This document shows, piece after piece, positions 18,478-25,978 of a DNA stretch of 64,000 nucleotides; position 1 is the first letter of the stretch, and each line of letters opens with the position of its first letter. Below the pieces are notes generated by a model. It was not told where the DNA came from, made no database searches, and worked only from the letters and a program-made list of their open reading frames with translations. The stretch comes from Thiocapsa rosea (GTDB lineage Bacteria; Pseudomonadota; Gammaproteobacteria; Chromatiales; Chromatiaceae). Where the stretch lies: contig NZ_RBXL01000001.1 in assembly GCF_003634315.1 (NCBI RefSeq), positions 5,808,501 to 5,872,500 on the forward strand, given 5' to 3'. A program made the translations under genes and the position numbers.

Positions 18478-18666
18478 GAAGAGGTCGACTGCAAGTCGAC
18501 GATCCCGGGGTGTCGCCGTCATCAGCGGCGAAGAGGTCGACTGCAAGTCGACGATCCCGGGGTGCCGCCGTCATCAGCGGCGAAGAGGTCGACTGCAAGT
18601 CGACGATCCCGGGGTGTCGCCGTCATCAGCGGCGAAGAGGTCGACTGCAAGTCGACGATCCCAGAC
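18478..18666 (+). repeat. Tandem REP array, four units of 52 bp
   Basis: Units start at 18478, 18530, 18582 and 18634. Each has GAAGAG-GTCGACT-GCA-AGTCGAC-GATCCC followed by a spacer (GGGGTGTCGCCGTCATCAGC). The first three spacers are identical but for one base, so the array grew by recent duplication. No cas genes are nearby and the repeats are palindromic, so this is not a CRISPR. The rest of 18315-18701 holds no supported gene. Confidence 0.93.
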
Positions 18667-18701
18667 CGGTGAGCGGGGATTCGAGCGTTCATTTGCGGTC
18701 C

Positions 18702-19088
18702 TTATCCGGACACCGAATTTTCAAAACAACGGCTTAGGATCAACGCCTTCAGGTCCGCAATGCTTGTGCAACCATTGAGGGTCACCGCATCCAAGCAGAC
18801 CTTCGGCCCTTGGTCCGTCATGCGAAACACTGCCGGGAGAGTCGCCGAGAGGCCCGGTTCGCGACGGAGGAGTTCGTCTCGGTGCAGAAACTCGTACTCC
18901 GCGTCGATGGATGAGACGAAGTCTCGCCACTCGGCCTTTTCGGTCAGAAGGCCGTAGGTGATCGCGCAGAGCCGGCAGGCGTAGGTCTGGGGCGAGAAGA
19001 GTTTGTGCCCGATGTCGGCCATGGTATTGAAGAGTCCGCTGTCAGCGTTGTAGACGAACAGCAGTCGCACGGGGCTTGTCTCAGGCAT
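18702..19088 (-). CDS. Conserved hypothetical protein
   Basis: 128-residue protein starting MPETSPVRLLFVYNADSGLFNTMADIGHKLFSPQ... with the cysteine pair YACRLCAITYG. Similar proteins with VYNADSGLFN...HK.FSP.TY.C.LC are known to me only as uncharacterised (sometimes mislabelled GTPase). The Cys-x2-Cys might bind a metal. It starts 8 bp inside the 3' end of the desaturase-like gene, so the two are translationally coupled. Confidence 0.7.
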   Translation of the reverse strand: MPETSPVRLLFVYNADSGLFNTMADIGHKLFSPQTYACRLCAITYGLLTEKAEWRDFVSSIDAEYEFLHRDELLRREPGLSATLPAVFRMTDQGPKVCLDAVTLNGCTSIADLKALILSRCFENSVSG

Positions 19089-19857
19089 GGGGCTTCTCCT
19101 GTACCGGAAGCATGAGGAGTTGCAGGGGCGTCTGCCACTGCGGACCCTCGAAATAGCCGATTCCGAAGCGGATCCGGTGAAGGTCGTCGCGCAGCCGGAA
19201 GCTCCCGAGGAACCGGTCCCAGAAGGAGAAGATGGTCCCGTAATTGGAATTGGTCTCGGCGGTGATCTCCGAATGATGGACCCGATGCATCGACGGCGGC
19301 ACCACGAGGATGCGCAGGCGCCGATCCCAAGCCTCGGGCACGCGGATGTTGCTGTGATGCAGGACTATGACCATGACCATCAGGAATTTGTAGAGGATCA
19401 AGGTCGCGAGACCGAGTCCAAGCACGAGGATCACGGCGGTGTTGAGCAGGGTCGAAAGGGCAATCTCGCCGGGGTGAAAACGAAACGCGGTCGTGGAATC
19501 CATCCGCGGGTCGGTGTGATGGACACGGTGGAGGCGCCACAGCAGCGGGATCTCATGATTCGCGCGGTGCCAGAGATACATCCAGCCGTCGAACAACAGG
19601 AGTCCCGCAACCACGGCGATCGCAGCCGGCATGTCGATGGCGTTCAGAAGACCCCAGCCGCGCGTCTTCGCCAGCTCGATCGACATGAGGATCAGGGGCG
19701 CCATCAAGGCGCCGACCAGACCCGCCATGAGCGCGAGACCGATGTTCCGAGCCGCGTGAGACCAGCGTCCGGATGCCTGATCGTAAAAGGGAATCACGCC
19801 TTCCAGTGCGAACAGCGTCGTCAGCACCGCGAGACCCGCCCACTGGTCGATGCTCAT
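19081..19857 (-). CDS. Sterol desaturase / fatty acid hydroxylase family protein
   Basis: Di-iron membrane hydroxylase, 258 residues. The histidine clusters are visible: HRANHE, HRVHHTD and later HHSNIRVPE and HRVHHSE, spaced as in the family, with hydrophobic helices around them. The substrate cannot be told from sequence; lipids, sterol-like or carotenoid compounds are possible. It overlaps the glycosyltransferase (4 bp) and the downstream hypothetical (8 bp), so all three form one minus-strand operon. Confidence 0.88.
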   Translation of the reverse strand: MSIDQWAGLAVLTTLFALEGVIPFYDQASGRWSHAARNIGLALMAGLVGALMAPLILMSIELAKTRGWGLLNAIDMPAAIAVVAGLLLFDGWMYLWHRANHEIPLLWRLHRVHHTDPRMDSTTAFRFHPGEIALSTLLNTAVILVLGLGLATLILYKFLMVMVIVLHHSNIRVPEAWDRRLRILVVPPSMHRVHHSEITAETNSNYGTIFSFWDRFLGSFRLRDDLHRIRFGIGYFEGPQWQTPLQLLMLPVQEKPHA

Positions 19858-20558
19858 CGGCGACCTCGTTCGTAGATCTCGGCGAGCCGCGTCGGGGCTG
19901 CGCCGAGCAGGTAGCGCATAATGAGCCCCGCATTCATCAGCTGCTGGCCGACCACGCCGTTACGACGAAAGCGCACGGCGGAGGTCGTCACTACGCCCGG
20001 AAGTTTCAGGACACGCGCACGGCGTCGGGCGCAACGCAGCAGCTCGACATCTTCGAACAAGGGCCAATCCGGAAATCCACCGAGCCTGTCGAACAGGCCA
20101 CGGCGGATCAGGATTCCCTGGTCTCCGAAGCTGGTGAGGAGCGAATCGAACCGCGAAAACCACCCATAGACGCCGAGCAGCCAATGGACATCGTCGAAGC
20201 GCAGACGAAAGCAGGCCAGCTCTGCATCGTCGGCTTCGAAGGCGGTCTGCGTCAGCGCGGCGGCCTGCCGGGGCAGGATGCTGTCATCATGCAGGAAGAG
20301 CAGAAGCTCGCCCGCGGCCGCGCGGGCACCGGCGTTGCATTGCGGGCCTCGACCTGCGGTTGCATAGAGGATCTGCGTCGCACCTTCGATCGGGCCTGGC
20401 GGCCTTGGCGGCTCGACGGGCCGAACTGGATTCGCACCTGAGCAGGCAACGACAACGATGATCTCGGCGTCCGGGAACGCGCATCGACAGGCATGGAGGC
20501 AGGGCGTGAGATGAGGGCCGACGCGCCTGGTCGGGATAATGATCGAGAGGCTTGGCAT
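19854..20558 (-). CDS. Family 2 glycosyltransferase (TIGR04283-like)
   Basis: GT-A fold glycosyltransferase. The 234-residue product begins MPSLSIIIPTR and carries GRGPQCNAGARAAAGELLLFLHDDS, the nucleotide-sugar and metal-binding (DxD-like HDD) segment of the TIGR04283 group. MPSLSI at 20558 is preferred to the longer frame start at 20627. It overlaps the hydroxylase gene by 4 bp (ATGA). The acceptor is unknown; pairing with a hydroxylase suggests lipid glycosylation, which is inference. Confidence 0.82.
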   Translation of the reverse strand: MPSLSIIIPTRRVGPHLTPCLHACRCAFPDAEIIVVVACSGANPVRPVEPPRPPGPIEGATQILYATAGRGPQCNAGARAAAGELLLFLHDDSILPRQAAALTQTAFEADDAELACFRLRFDDVHWLLGVYGWFSRFDSLLTSFGDQGILIRRGLFDRLGGFPDWPLFEDVELLRCARRRARVLKLPGVVTTSAVRFRRNGVVGQQLMNAGLIMRYLLGAAPTRLAEIYERGRR

Positions 20559-20639
20559 GAGATGGACTGCGGCGGCGCACCTGTCGCGAACATGGTAGGG
20601 ATCTGGCCCGCCCGACGCCGAATTCAACCCGTGGGATCG

Positions 20640-21281
20640 TCAAGGAAACCCGAGCAGCTTATGGGTCTGGATGCTCAGACGCCAATGCGGCCTGGTTTGG
20701 CAATAGGCGATCGCTTGGCGCGTATGCTCTTGAAGGTGCGGGCCGTCCATGGGCTGTAGGAAGAAATGCTCGAACGCGAGGTGCTCGAGATCCTCGGGCG
20801 AGAGGCCGGGCTGGGGGAAGATGAGCTTGAGCTCCTGGCCGCTCTGCTGGAGAAGATCGGCACCGGCCTTCGGGCTGACGCAGACCCAGTCGACGCCGTC
20901 CGGGACAGACCCTGTGCCGTTGGTCTCGAGGGCGATCTCGAAGCCCCGCGCATGCAGCGCCTCGATCAAGGCCACGTCGAGCTGAAGCAGCGGCTCGCCT
21001 CCGGTCAGCACCACGAAGGGCCGACCGCCCGCACCGGCGTGCTCCGACCAGGTCGCGCGGATTCGATCGGCGAGGGTCTCGGGATCTCCGAACAGTCCCC
21101 CGCCTTCACCGTCGGTCCCGCGAAAATCGGTATCGCAAAATCGACAGACCGCCTTCGCCCGATCTTGCTCGCGCCCGGACCAGAGGTTGCACCCGGCGAA
21201 GCGGCAAAACACCGCCGCTCGGCCGGCCTGCGCGCCCTCGCCCTGCAGCGTGTAAAAGATCTCTTTGACGCTGTAGCTCAT
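20640..21281 (-). CDS. queE: 7-carboxy-7-deazaguanine synthase
   Basis: Radical SAM enzyme converting 6-carboxy-tetrahydropterin to 7-carboxy-7-deazaguanine in queuosine precursor synthesis. The 213-residue product starts [16 protein letters not shown] and has the atypical cluster motif CX14CX2C (C in GCNLW...AVCRFCDTDF) and VVLTGGEPLLQ. It starts inside the queD stop (4-bp overlap), giving a coupled queC-queD-queE order. Confidence 0.95.
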   Translation of the reverse strand: MSYSVKEIFYTLQGEGAQAGRAAVFCRFAGCNLWSGREQDRAKAVCRFCDTDFRGTDGEGGGLFGDPETLADRIRATWSEHAGAGGRPFVVLTGGEPLLQLDVALIEALHARGFEIALETNGTGSVPDGVDWVCVSPKAGADLLQQSGQELKLIFPQPGLSPEDLEHLAFEHFFLQPMDGPHLQEHTRQAIAYCQTRPHWRLSIQTHKLLGFP

Positions 21282-22372
21282 AGCGGAAGTGCAGGCCCCG
21301 ACGCGCCCCAGCAGAGAACGGCGCCGCAGCCCGGGGTTTCATGCAGGTCGATGCGATCCAATTGCGGCAGGGCGGCGGCGACCTCTTCGCGAATCCAGAG
21401 AAGCAGGTTGGCCGGATCGGCCTGACGCAGGCGGGGCAGCGCGTCGAGCCGATGATGGTCGAGCCGGTCGTAGACCGACTTGAACTGTCGTTTCACGTCG
21501 CCGTAGTCGATCGTCCAGCCGAGCACCTCGTCCAGCGGTGCGGTCAGGTGTAGCCGCATCAGATAGCTGTGACCGTGCAGACGGCGACGCCGATCGCCCT
21601 TGGGTGCCTGCATGAGCGCCAGCGCGCTCTCGAAGCGCTGCTCTTTCCAGATCCGATAATGCACACCGTCGTAGTGACAACCGGCGGTGGCCGTCTCGTA
21701 GACCGTCACGACGGACAACTGAGGAAAGACCGGTCGCAGTCGGTCCCAGATCCAACGCGCCAGCATCTCGCTGGTCGGGTTCTCCAGACCGGGGATGTCG
21801 TTGAGGCAGACGTGATCGAGTTCGGTCGACAGGGGCGCCCAGATGGCCTCGAGGCGATCGAAGTCGATGCCCATGTCGTTTCCGGCGAGATCCTGATTGG
21901 CGTGCAGGATCACCTCGAACCCGTGGCCGTGCATGCGCCCGCACTGGTGGCCCTCGGGGACATTCGGCAAGCGGTGGGCGGCCTCGAAACGAAAGCGGCG
22001 CCAGACATGCGCCTGCTCGCGGCCGTCCAGATCGACACCCTGATCGCGGGTGCTCTGGACACCGACCGACACGACACCCGGAACGCCGAGTTGGGCACGC
22101 ACCCAGCGGGCGAGATTCTCGTCGGTCGGTATGGGAAGGTGCTCGTTGAGGTCGCTGTAATCGAGCGGCCCGATCGCATCCGCGAGCGCACGAACCAGCG
22201 CGTCCGTCTCCCCGCCGGGAAACGGCGCCCAAGCGATCGGAAGCTCCGCGCGCACCTTGGCGACGAAGCCGTGCCCGTGCAGACGGCGCGAGCGGTGTCC
22301 GGCAGGCAGGATGGAGACGCGCCGCGCGGCCTCGAAAGGGACGGCGGCGACGTGAAACAGCTGTTCACTCAT
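21278..22372 (-). CDS. queD: Triple-domain 6-carboxytetrahydropterin synthase (QueD) fusion
   Basis: 364 residues containing three tandem PTPS/QueD-like domains. Domain 2 (about 120-245) is close to a complete Que[21 protein letters not shown] then [23 protein letters not shown] and VYETATAGC, keeping the zinc histidines and catalytic Cys. Domain 1 (about 1-115) has FEAARRVS...[13 protein letters not shown] and domain 3 (about 246-355) has [19 protein letters not shown] then HGHSY; both keep HGH but lose the first zinc His and the catalytic Cys. Usual QueD is about 120 residues. The start MSEQLF at 22372 overlaps the queC stop by 4 bp; the longer frame upstream lies within queC. Confidence 0.92.
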   Translation of the reverse strand: MSEQLFHVAAVPFEAARRVSILPAGHRSRRLHGHGFVAKVRAELPIAWAPFPGGETDALVRALADAIGPLDYSDLNEHLPIPTDENLARWVRAQLGVPGVVSVGVQSTRDQGVDLDGREQAHVWRRFRFEAAHRLPNVPEGHQCGRMHGHGFEVILHANQDLAGNDMGIDFDRLEAIWAPLSTELDHVCLNDIPGLENPTSEMLARWIWDRLRPVFPQLSVVTVYETATAGCHYDGVHYRIWKEQRFESALALMQAPKGDRRRRLHGHSYLMRLHLTAPLDEVLGWTIDYGDVKRQFKSVYDRLDHHRLDALPRLRQADPANLLLWIREEVAAALPQLDRIDLHETPGCGAVLCWGASGPALPL

Positions 22373-23070
22373 GGGACGGGTAGACCGAAACGTAGGCTGA
22401 GTGGATCCGGGTAACCTGCATCCGCGAAGCCCTTGGCGCGAAGTAAGCAAGAATCACAGAGACCACAGGGACGGCCGTCCGTTCCGGGATCGTAGCAACT
22501 GCTGGTGAGGCCGTAATCGACACCGAGCGACAGACCTCGGGCAATGATCTCGGCCTTGGTCATCTGCATCAGAGGGGCGTGGATCTTGAGACTTTGGCGC
22601 CCTTCGACCCCGGCCGCAGTCGCTAGATTGGCCATCTGCTCGAACGCCTCGATGAAGGCGGGTCGACAGTCGGGATAGCCGGAGTAATCCTGCACGTTCA
22701 CGCCGATGAAGATGTCCTCGGACCCGAGTGTTTCCGCCCAGGCGAGCGCGAAAGACAGAAAGACAGTGTTGCGTGCCGGGACATAGGTGACCGGAATCCC
22801 CTCCCCGATGGCCCCGGCTGAACGCCCTTTGGGCACCGGGATGTCTGCCGTCAGCGCCGACCCGCCGAAACGCCGCAGGTCGATTTCGACGACCGCATGC
22901 TCCACGACCCCCAGCGCATCTGCCACGCGGGCGGCGGACTCGAGTTCAACGCCGTGGCGCTGACCATACCGGAACGACAAGGCATGGACAGCGAATCCTT
23001 CGGATGTCGCGATGGCCGATGCGGTTGCGGAGTCCAGCCCACCGCTCAAAAGGACGACTGCCGGTTTCAT
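22369..23070 (-). CDS. queC: 7-cyano-7-deazaguanine synthase
   Basis: ATP-dependent enzyme making preQ0 from 7-carboxy-7-deazaguanine. The 233-residue product has the PP-loop [10 protein letters not shown] at its N terminus and the zinc-binding cysteines SSCYDP...PCGLCDSC near the C terminus. ATG 23070 starts MKPAVVLL; upstream sequence in the same frame has no similarity. First gene of a queC-queD-queE operon with 4-bp overlaps at both joints. Confidence 0.96.
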   Translation of the reverse strand: MKPAVVLLSGGLDSATASAIATSEGFAVHALSFRYGQRHGVELESAARVADALGVVEHAVVEIDLRRFGGSALTADIPVPKGRSAGAIGEGIPVTYVPARNTVFLSFALAWAETLGSEDIFIGVNVQDYSGYPDCRPAFIEAFEQMANLATAAGVEGRQSLKIHAPLMQMTKAEIIARGLSLGVDYGLTSSCYDPGTDGRPCGLCDSCLLRAKGFADAGYPDPLSLRFGLPVP

Positions 23071-23134
23071 TGCCTTGGAGCGCCGAAAGAGATGAAAAGA
23101 CGCGCGGATCCGGACCGCAGGGATCGCTCGACGC

Positions 23135-23509
23135 TCAGCTGAGGTTGTCCGTCGGCTGGATGAGCGAGCGGATTCTCGCCAGTGCGGTGTCGCCGACATC
23201 GGAGAACTCGATCCCGAGCAGCCAGCGTTCCTCGGCGGTACTCGGTGCGACCCACACCACCGAGCCGACGGCCTGGATCCCTTCCGAGATCTCGGGTGTC
23301 TCCATCTCCACCAGCAGCCGAGAGCGCACGGCAAACATGCGGTCGGCCCACACTTGGAGTCCGCCCTCGCTGATGTTGCGCCCGAGCACCTGGTGCATCC
23401 CCGGCGCGCTGCCGCCCGCATCGGACCCCAGTTGCATCAGACGGGCGTGATACCCCCAGGACACTCGCTCGTAGCTCCGTCGATCCGCATCCGCTTCGCT
23501 GATCGCCAT
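23135..23509 (-). CDS. PilZ domain protein
   Basis: 124-residue single PilZ domain, a predicted cyclic-di-GMP receptor. The RxxxR motif is seen as RRSYER near residue 10, and the downstream D/NxSxxG motif as GRNISEGG about 30 residues on. It lies 64 bp upstream of queC on the same strand and may be cotranscribed with it, though no functional link is obvious. Confidence 0.85.
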   Translation of the reverse strand: MAISEADADRRSYERVSWGYHARLMQLGSDAGGSAPGMHQVLGRNISEGGLQVWADRMFAVRSRLLVEMETPEISEGIQAVGSVVWVAPSTAEERWLLGIEFSDVGDTALARIRSLIQPTDNLS

Positions 23510-24040
23510 AGATACCTCAAACCGTCTGATTGATCGAAACGCCGGATAGGGGGAATCCCAGGCCGGTCATCCTGGAACCGATCCGAGCTGCCGAACCCGA
23601 ATCCTATAAACACAGCAACGGGGTAAGAATAGCGCTCGTCTCGTGGGCTGTCGACCAAGCGTGCCGGCGGGAAGCATCAAGAGCTGCCATGCGCCGGTCC
23701 CCAAGCACGCTTGTCGCGTGGTGAGATCGACGCCCCAAACGGCGACGTGGATGCGCGAAACTTCGTTCGCTCCGGCCGGGGCGTCCGAAGGAGAGGCTCC
23801 ATGCGGATTTGCGCCCATGTGGGCGAGTTCGGCGATCGCACATCCGATCTAGGGGGGTTAACAGGCGAGGTGTAGCGGATCGTCGATGCAGCGGTGCACG
23901 CGACGAGGGGAAGGAGGCATCGGTGTCGTCATGCTCGGCGGCAAGAGGCCGTCGAGCATGACGCGATTCGAGATCGCGGCGGTCTGAATTGGCCGCGAAT
24001 TCGATCCACGCATGGACGAATCCGCGCCGAGTCAGTTAGA
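23510..24040. other. Intergenic region between pucA2 and the PilZ gene
   Basis: No gene is supported here. Two stem-loops stand out: CAAGCGTG...CACGCTTG (about 23656-23713), with an inner CCGGCG/CGCCGG helix, and the puc-proximal hairpin listed separately. Short frames on both strands lack ribosome sites and similarity. Confidence 0.5.
23927..23963 (-). terminator. Stem-loop downstream of the puc operon
   Basis: Perfect 11-bp stem CGTCATGCTCG / CGAGCATGACG with a 15-base loop, about 80 bp after the pucA2 stop. No U-run follows on the minus strand, so it may terminate with Rho or stabilise the antenna mRNA. Confidence 0.5.
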
Positions 24041-24205
24041 TCAGGCCCAACCGAAGCCCATCTGGAACACGACCGCATGGAGAACCAGGGCAATGATCAA
24101 CAAGAGAAAGAAGATCGGCATCAGCCATGTCGCGGGATTGAGAACCAGCCACACCTTCCAATCGTCTTCCGGGTTCTTCGGCTTTGCAATCTGGACGTCA
24201 CTCAT
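24041..24205 (-). CDS. pucA: Light-harvesting LH2-type alpha subunit (second pair)
   Basis: 54-residue membrane antenna polypeptide that binds bacteriochlorophyll and carotenoid. It begins MSDVQIAKPKNPEDDWKVWL, followed by LNPATWLMP and a single membrane helix with the ligand His in LVLHAVVF. The short C terminus (QMGFGWA) contrasts with the long tail of the first alpha. It lies 24 bp after the second beta gene, the usual beta-alpha order. Whether it forms LH2 or a low-light variant cannot be told. Confidence 0.92.
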   Translation of the reverse strand: MSDVQIAKPKNPEDDWKVWLVLNPATWLMPIFFLLLIIALVLHAVVFQMGFGWA

Positions 24206-24229
24206 AATCTTGATCTCGTCGAAGTCGAA

Positions 24230-24367
24230 TTAGAACCAGGGATTGGCAGCGATCACGAAGAGGTGAACCAATGCGGCGATCCCGACGTATGCGGTGTAGG
24301 TCACCTTAAACTGCTCATGAAACTCTTTTGCTTGTTGGTCGGTAAGACCGGACAGAGACTGTGCCAT
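24230..24367 (-). CDS. pucB: Light-harvesting beta subunit (second pair)
   Basis: 45-residue antenna polypeptide: MAQSLSGLTDQQAKEFHEQF, then one membrane helix with the ligand His in AALVHLFVIAANPWF. The GLT..AKEFHE segment is the Chromatiaceae beta pattern. Its sequence is nearly identical to the C-terminal part of the first beta, pointing to a duplicated beta-alpha pair. A gap of about 70 bp follows pucA1, so both pairs are probably one transcript. Confidence 0.94.
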   Translation of the reverse strand: MAQSLSGLTDQQAKEFHEQFKVTYTAYVGIAALVHLFVIAANPWF

Positions 24368-24436
24368 GATTTATTTCCTTTGATGGGTTTTCATCGACCA
24401 CCACGCGCCAGACCGACGCGGGGCAAGCGAAGAGGC

Positions 24437-25051
24437 TTAGGCTGCCTCGGGAACCACGATGACTTCGACCGGAACCGGCACGACGGCTGGTGCGCCTTCT
24501 TCGACCGGAGCTTCTTCGGCAGCAGGTGCGGCTTCGACCGGAGCGGCCTCGGCGGCAGGTGCGGCTTCGACCGGAGCAGCCTCGGCGGCAGGCGCGGCTT
24601 CGACCGGAGCGGCCTCGGCGGCAGGCGCGGCTTCGACCGGAGCGGCCTCGGCAGCAGGCGCGGCTTCGACCGGAGCGGCTTCAGCAGCGGGCTCAGCGGC
24701 TTCGACCGGAGCGGCCTCGGCGGCAGGCTCAGCGGCTTCGACCGGAGCGGCCTCGGCAGCAGGCGCAGCTTCGACCGGAGCTTCCTCGGCGGCAGGTGCG
24801 GCTTCAGCTGGGGCTTCCTCGACGACGGGAGCCTCGGCAACCGGCACGACAGCAGCGGGCTCGACGGCCTTGCCGGATTCCCATGCGTTACCCGGCAGGG
24901 AGAAGGCGTACAGATGCACACCCAGCGCGATCACGAGAAGGGCAGCCAGCATCGGAACCAACCAAACGGCCGGGTTGATGACCAGCCAGATCCGGTAATC
25001 CCGTTGACTCGGGCTGTAGTTGAGAACGTTACGGAAAGCGTCTTGAAGCAT
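24437..25051 (-). CDS. pucA: Light-harvesting alpha subunit with a 140-residue Ala/Pro/Glu repeat tail
   Basis: 204 residues. Residues 1-52 are a normal alpha polypeptide (RDYRIWLVINPAVWLVP, membrane helix, ligand His in LGVHLYAF). Residues from about 60 to 204 are low complexity, made of imperfect ten-residue repeats APVEAAPAAE, acidic and proline-rich, ending VPVPVEVIVVPEAA. A usual LH2 alpha has 50-70 residues; Rubrivivax gelatinosus has a short Ala/Pro extension of the same flavour. The start ATG at 25051 follows GAGGAGG. The tail should lie on the periplasmic side if the alpha topology holds. Confidence 0.92.
   Translation of the reverse strand: MLQDAFRNVLNYSPSQRDYRIWLVINPAVWLVPMLAALLVIALGVHLYAFSLPGNAWESGKAVEPAAVVPVAEAPVVEEAPAEAAPAAEEAPVEAAPAAEAAPVEAAEPAAEAAPVEAAEPAAEAAPVEAAPAAEAAPVEAAPAAEAAPVEAAPAAEAAPVEAAPAAEAAPVEAAPAAEEAPVEEGAPAVVPVPVEVIVVPEAA
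24480..24840 (-). repeat. 30-bp coding repeat in the pucA tail
   Basis: About ten imperfect direct repeats of 30 bp coding for APVEAAPAAE, two of them with an inserted extra codon (AAEPAAE). Neighbouring units differ at single bases, compatible with slippage or unequal recombination. Confidence 0.9.
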
Positions 25052-25069
25052 GAAAATGACCTCCTCGAT

Positions 25070-25294
25070 TTAGAACCAGGGGTTGCTCGCAATGACGAAC
25101 AGATGCACGAGTGCTGCGATCCCGACATACGCCGTGTAGGTGACCTTGAACTGCTCGTGAAATTCTTTTGCTTGCTCCGGGGTGAGCCCGGACAGGCTCT
25201 TTTCCTGCGGCTGCTGCTGCGCGACGACAGGCTTGGCCTGTCCGCGAGCTTTGCCGCCGGTCGGTGTTGAGGCGGGAGATTGCTGCCCAGCCAT
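25070..25294 (-). CDS. pucB: Light-harvesting beta subunit with an N-terminal extension (first pair)
   Basis: 74-residue beta polypeptide: an extra N-terminal stretch of about 30 residues (MAGQQSPASTPTGGKARGQA...) rich in Ala, Gln, Pro and Lys, then the canonical SLSGLTPEQAKEFHEQF and helix with the ligand His (AALVHLFVIASNPWF). ATG 25294 is chosen because GGAGG lies seven bases upstream; the longer open frame runs through the promoter. It is the first gene of the puc operon, 18 bp before the long-tailed alpha. Confidence 0.92.
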   Translation of the reverse strand: MAGQQSPASTPTGGKARGQAKPVVAQQQPQEKSLSGLTPEQAKEFHEQFKVTYTAYVGIAALVHLFVIASNPWF

Positions 25295-25435
25295 TGAATT
25301 GGCCTCCATACGGGTTGTGCCGAGGTCGCCGCCCAGAATCTGTGCGACGGGGGTAGATTTGGCGAGCACCGACGCGGGAGCGAGCCGCTCGGCGCGATGC
25401 ATCCAAATACCACGGGATCTACATGTCATCCCAAG

Positions 25436-25479
25436 TGTCATATTAGCTTGACGCTTGGCAATGTCAACAAGATTTGACA
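25436..25479 (-). promoter_or_regulatory. puc promoter with two PpsR/CrtJ-like operators
   Basis: TGTCAACAAGATTTGACA (25462-25479) fits TGT-N12-ACA perfectly and is a palindrome at its ends; TGTCATATTAGCTTGACG (25436-25453) fits but for the last base. Read on the minus strand, -35 TTGACA (25462-25467) and -10 TAATAT (25440-25445) are 16 bp apart, each overlapped by one operator. The predicted start near 25433 gives a leader of about 140 nt. TGT-N12-ACA is the known PpsR/CrtJ site; the regulator gene is not in this window. Confidence 0.75.
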
Positions 25480-25504
25480 CATCAGCGGTAGGGACATGGT
25501 GATT

Positions 25505-25651
25505 CTCCTGCCTCCTGCCTCCGGCCTCCTGCTTCCTGCTTCCTGCCTTCAGCCTCTAGCTCTCAGCTCTCAGCTCTCAGCTCTCAGCTCTCAGCTCTCA
25601 GCTCTCAGCTCTCAGCTCTCAGCTCTCAGCTCTCGGCTTTCGGCCTCCGGG
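25505..25651 (+). repeat. Heptamer tandem array, 21 units in phase
   Basis: Units of seven bases run without phase loss: CTCCTGC-like units, TTCCTGC, CTTCAGC, CTCTAGC, then ten perfect TCTCAGC copies (25561-25630), then TCTCGGC, TTTCGGC and CTCCGGG. The stretch 25295-25978 has no supported gene; it holds the puc promoter and these repeats. Confidence 0.95.
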
Positions 25652-25786
25652 CCGAGGTCGGGAATCGAGTCTCGCTGCTCGTTTCAGTTTTCGGCGCGCA
25701 ACGTCAACGGGCGTCCCGATGAGTTCTTAGGCGATTTTCGTGAATAGTCATCCCGACTCCGCATGCCGGGAAGACCTGTCGGGACA

Positions 25787-25806
25787 GGGGCGAATTAGTT
25801 CGCCCC
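25787..25806. repeat. Perfect hairpin GGGGCGAA-TTAG-TTCGCCCC
   Basis: 8-bp stem with a four-base loop between the two heptamer arrays. Similar to the stem-loop after the ATPase operon. Confidence 0.6.
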
Positions 25807-25928
25807 GCCGGAATTCGCCGCTCAGGGGTTTGCGATGGTCTACTTGGTCATCAGCTCCCCCAAAGCATCACAGCGCCTGCCCTCAAGGGAATCTCCCGAA
25901 ATCCACAACCCAAAGCTGACCGCCCGAG

Positions 25929-25970
25929 GCAGGAGGCTGAAGGCTGAAGGCTGAAGGCTGGAGGCTAGCC
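25929..25970 (-). repeat. Heptamer array in opposite orientation
   Basis: Six units: GCAGGAG, three GCTGAAG, GCTGGAG and GCTAGCC. The inverse complement (CTTCAGC, CTCCAGC, CTCCTGC) belongs to the same heptamer family as 25505-25651. It ends next to the 3' end of the sufS-sufE gene. Confidence 0.85.
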
Positions 25971-25978
25971 GCCGAAAG

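Noticed and set aside
18478..18666. Regularly spaced repeats that look like a short CRISPR array
   Set aside because: Units are strong palindromes, spacers are nearly identical to each other, there are no cas genes, and the same unit occurs singly around a RAYT gene, so this is a REP array.
24459..24998. Plus-strand ORFs rich in Ala/Gly/Ser opposite pucA
   Set aside because: Low-complexity shadows of the 30-bp coding repeat; no start signals or similarity.
23894..25270. A 458-residue plus-strand ORF over the antenna region
   Set aside because: Antisense of four antenna genes with intact motifs; the repeated FDRSGLG pattern is the complement of the pucA tail repeat.
25295..25480. N-terminal extension of the first beta antenna frame up to 25480
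   Set aside because: It runs through a clear promoter with two operators, and GGAGG directly precedes ATG 25294.
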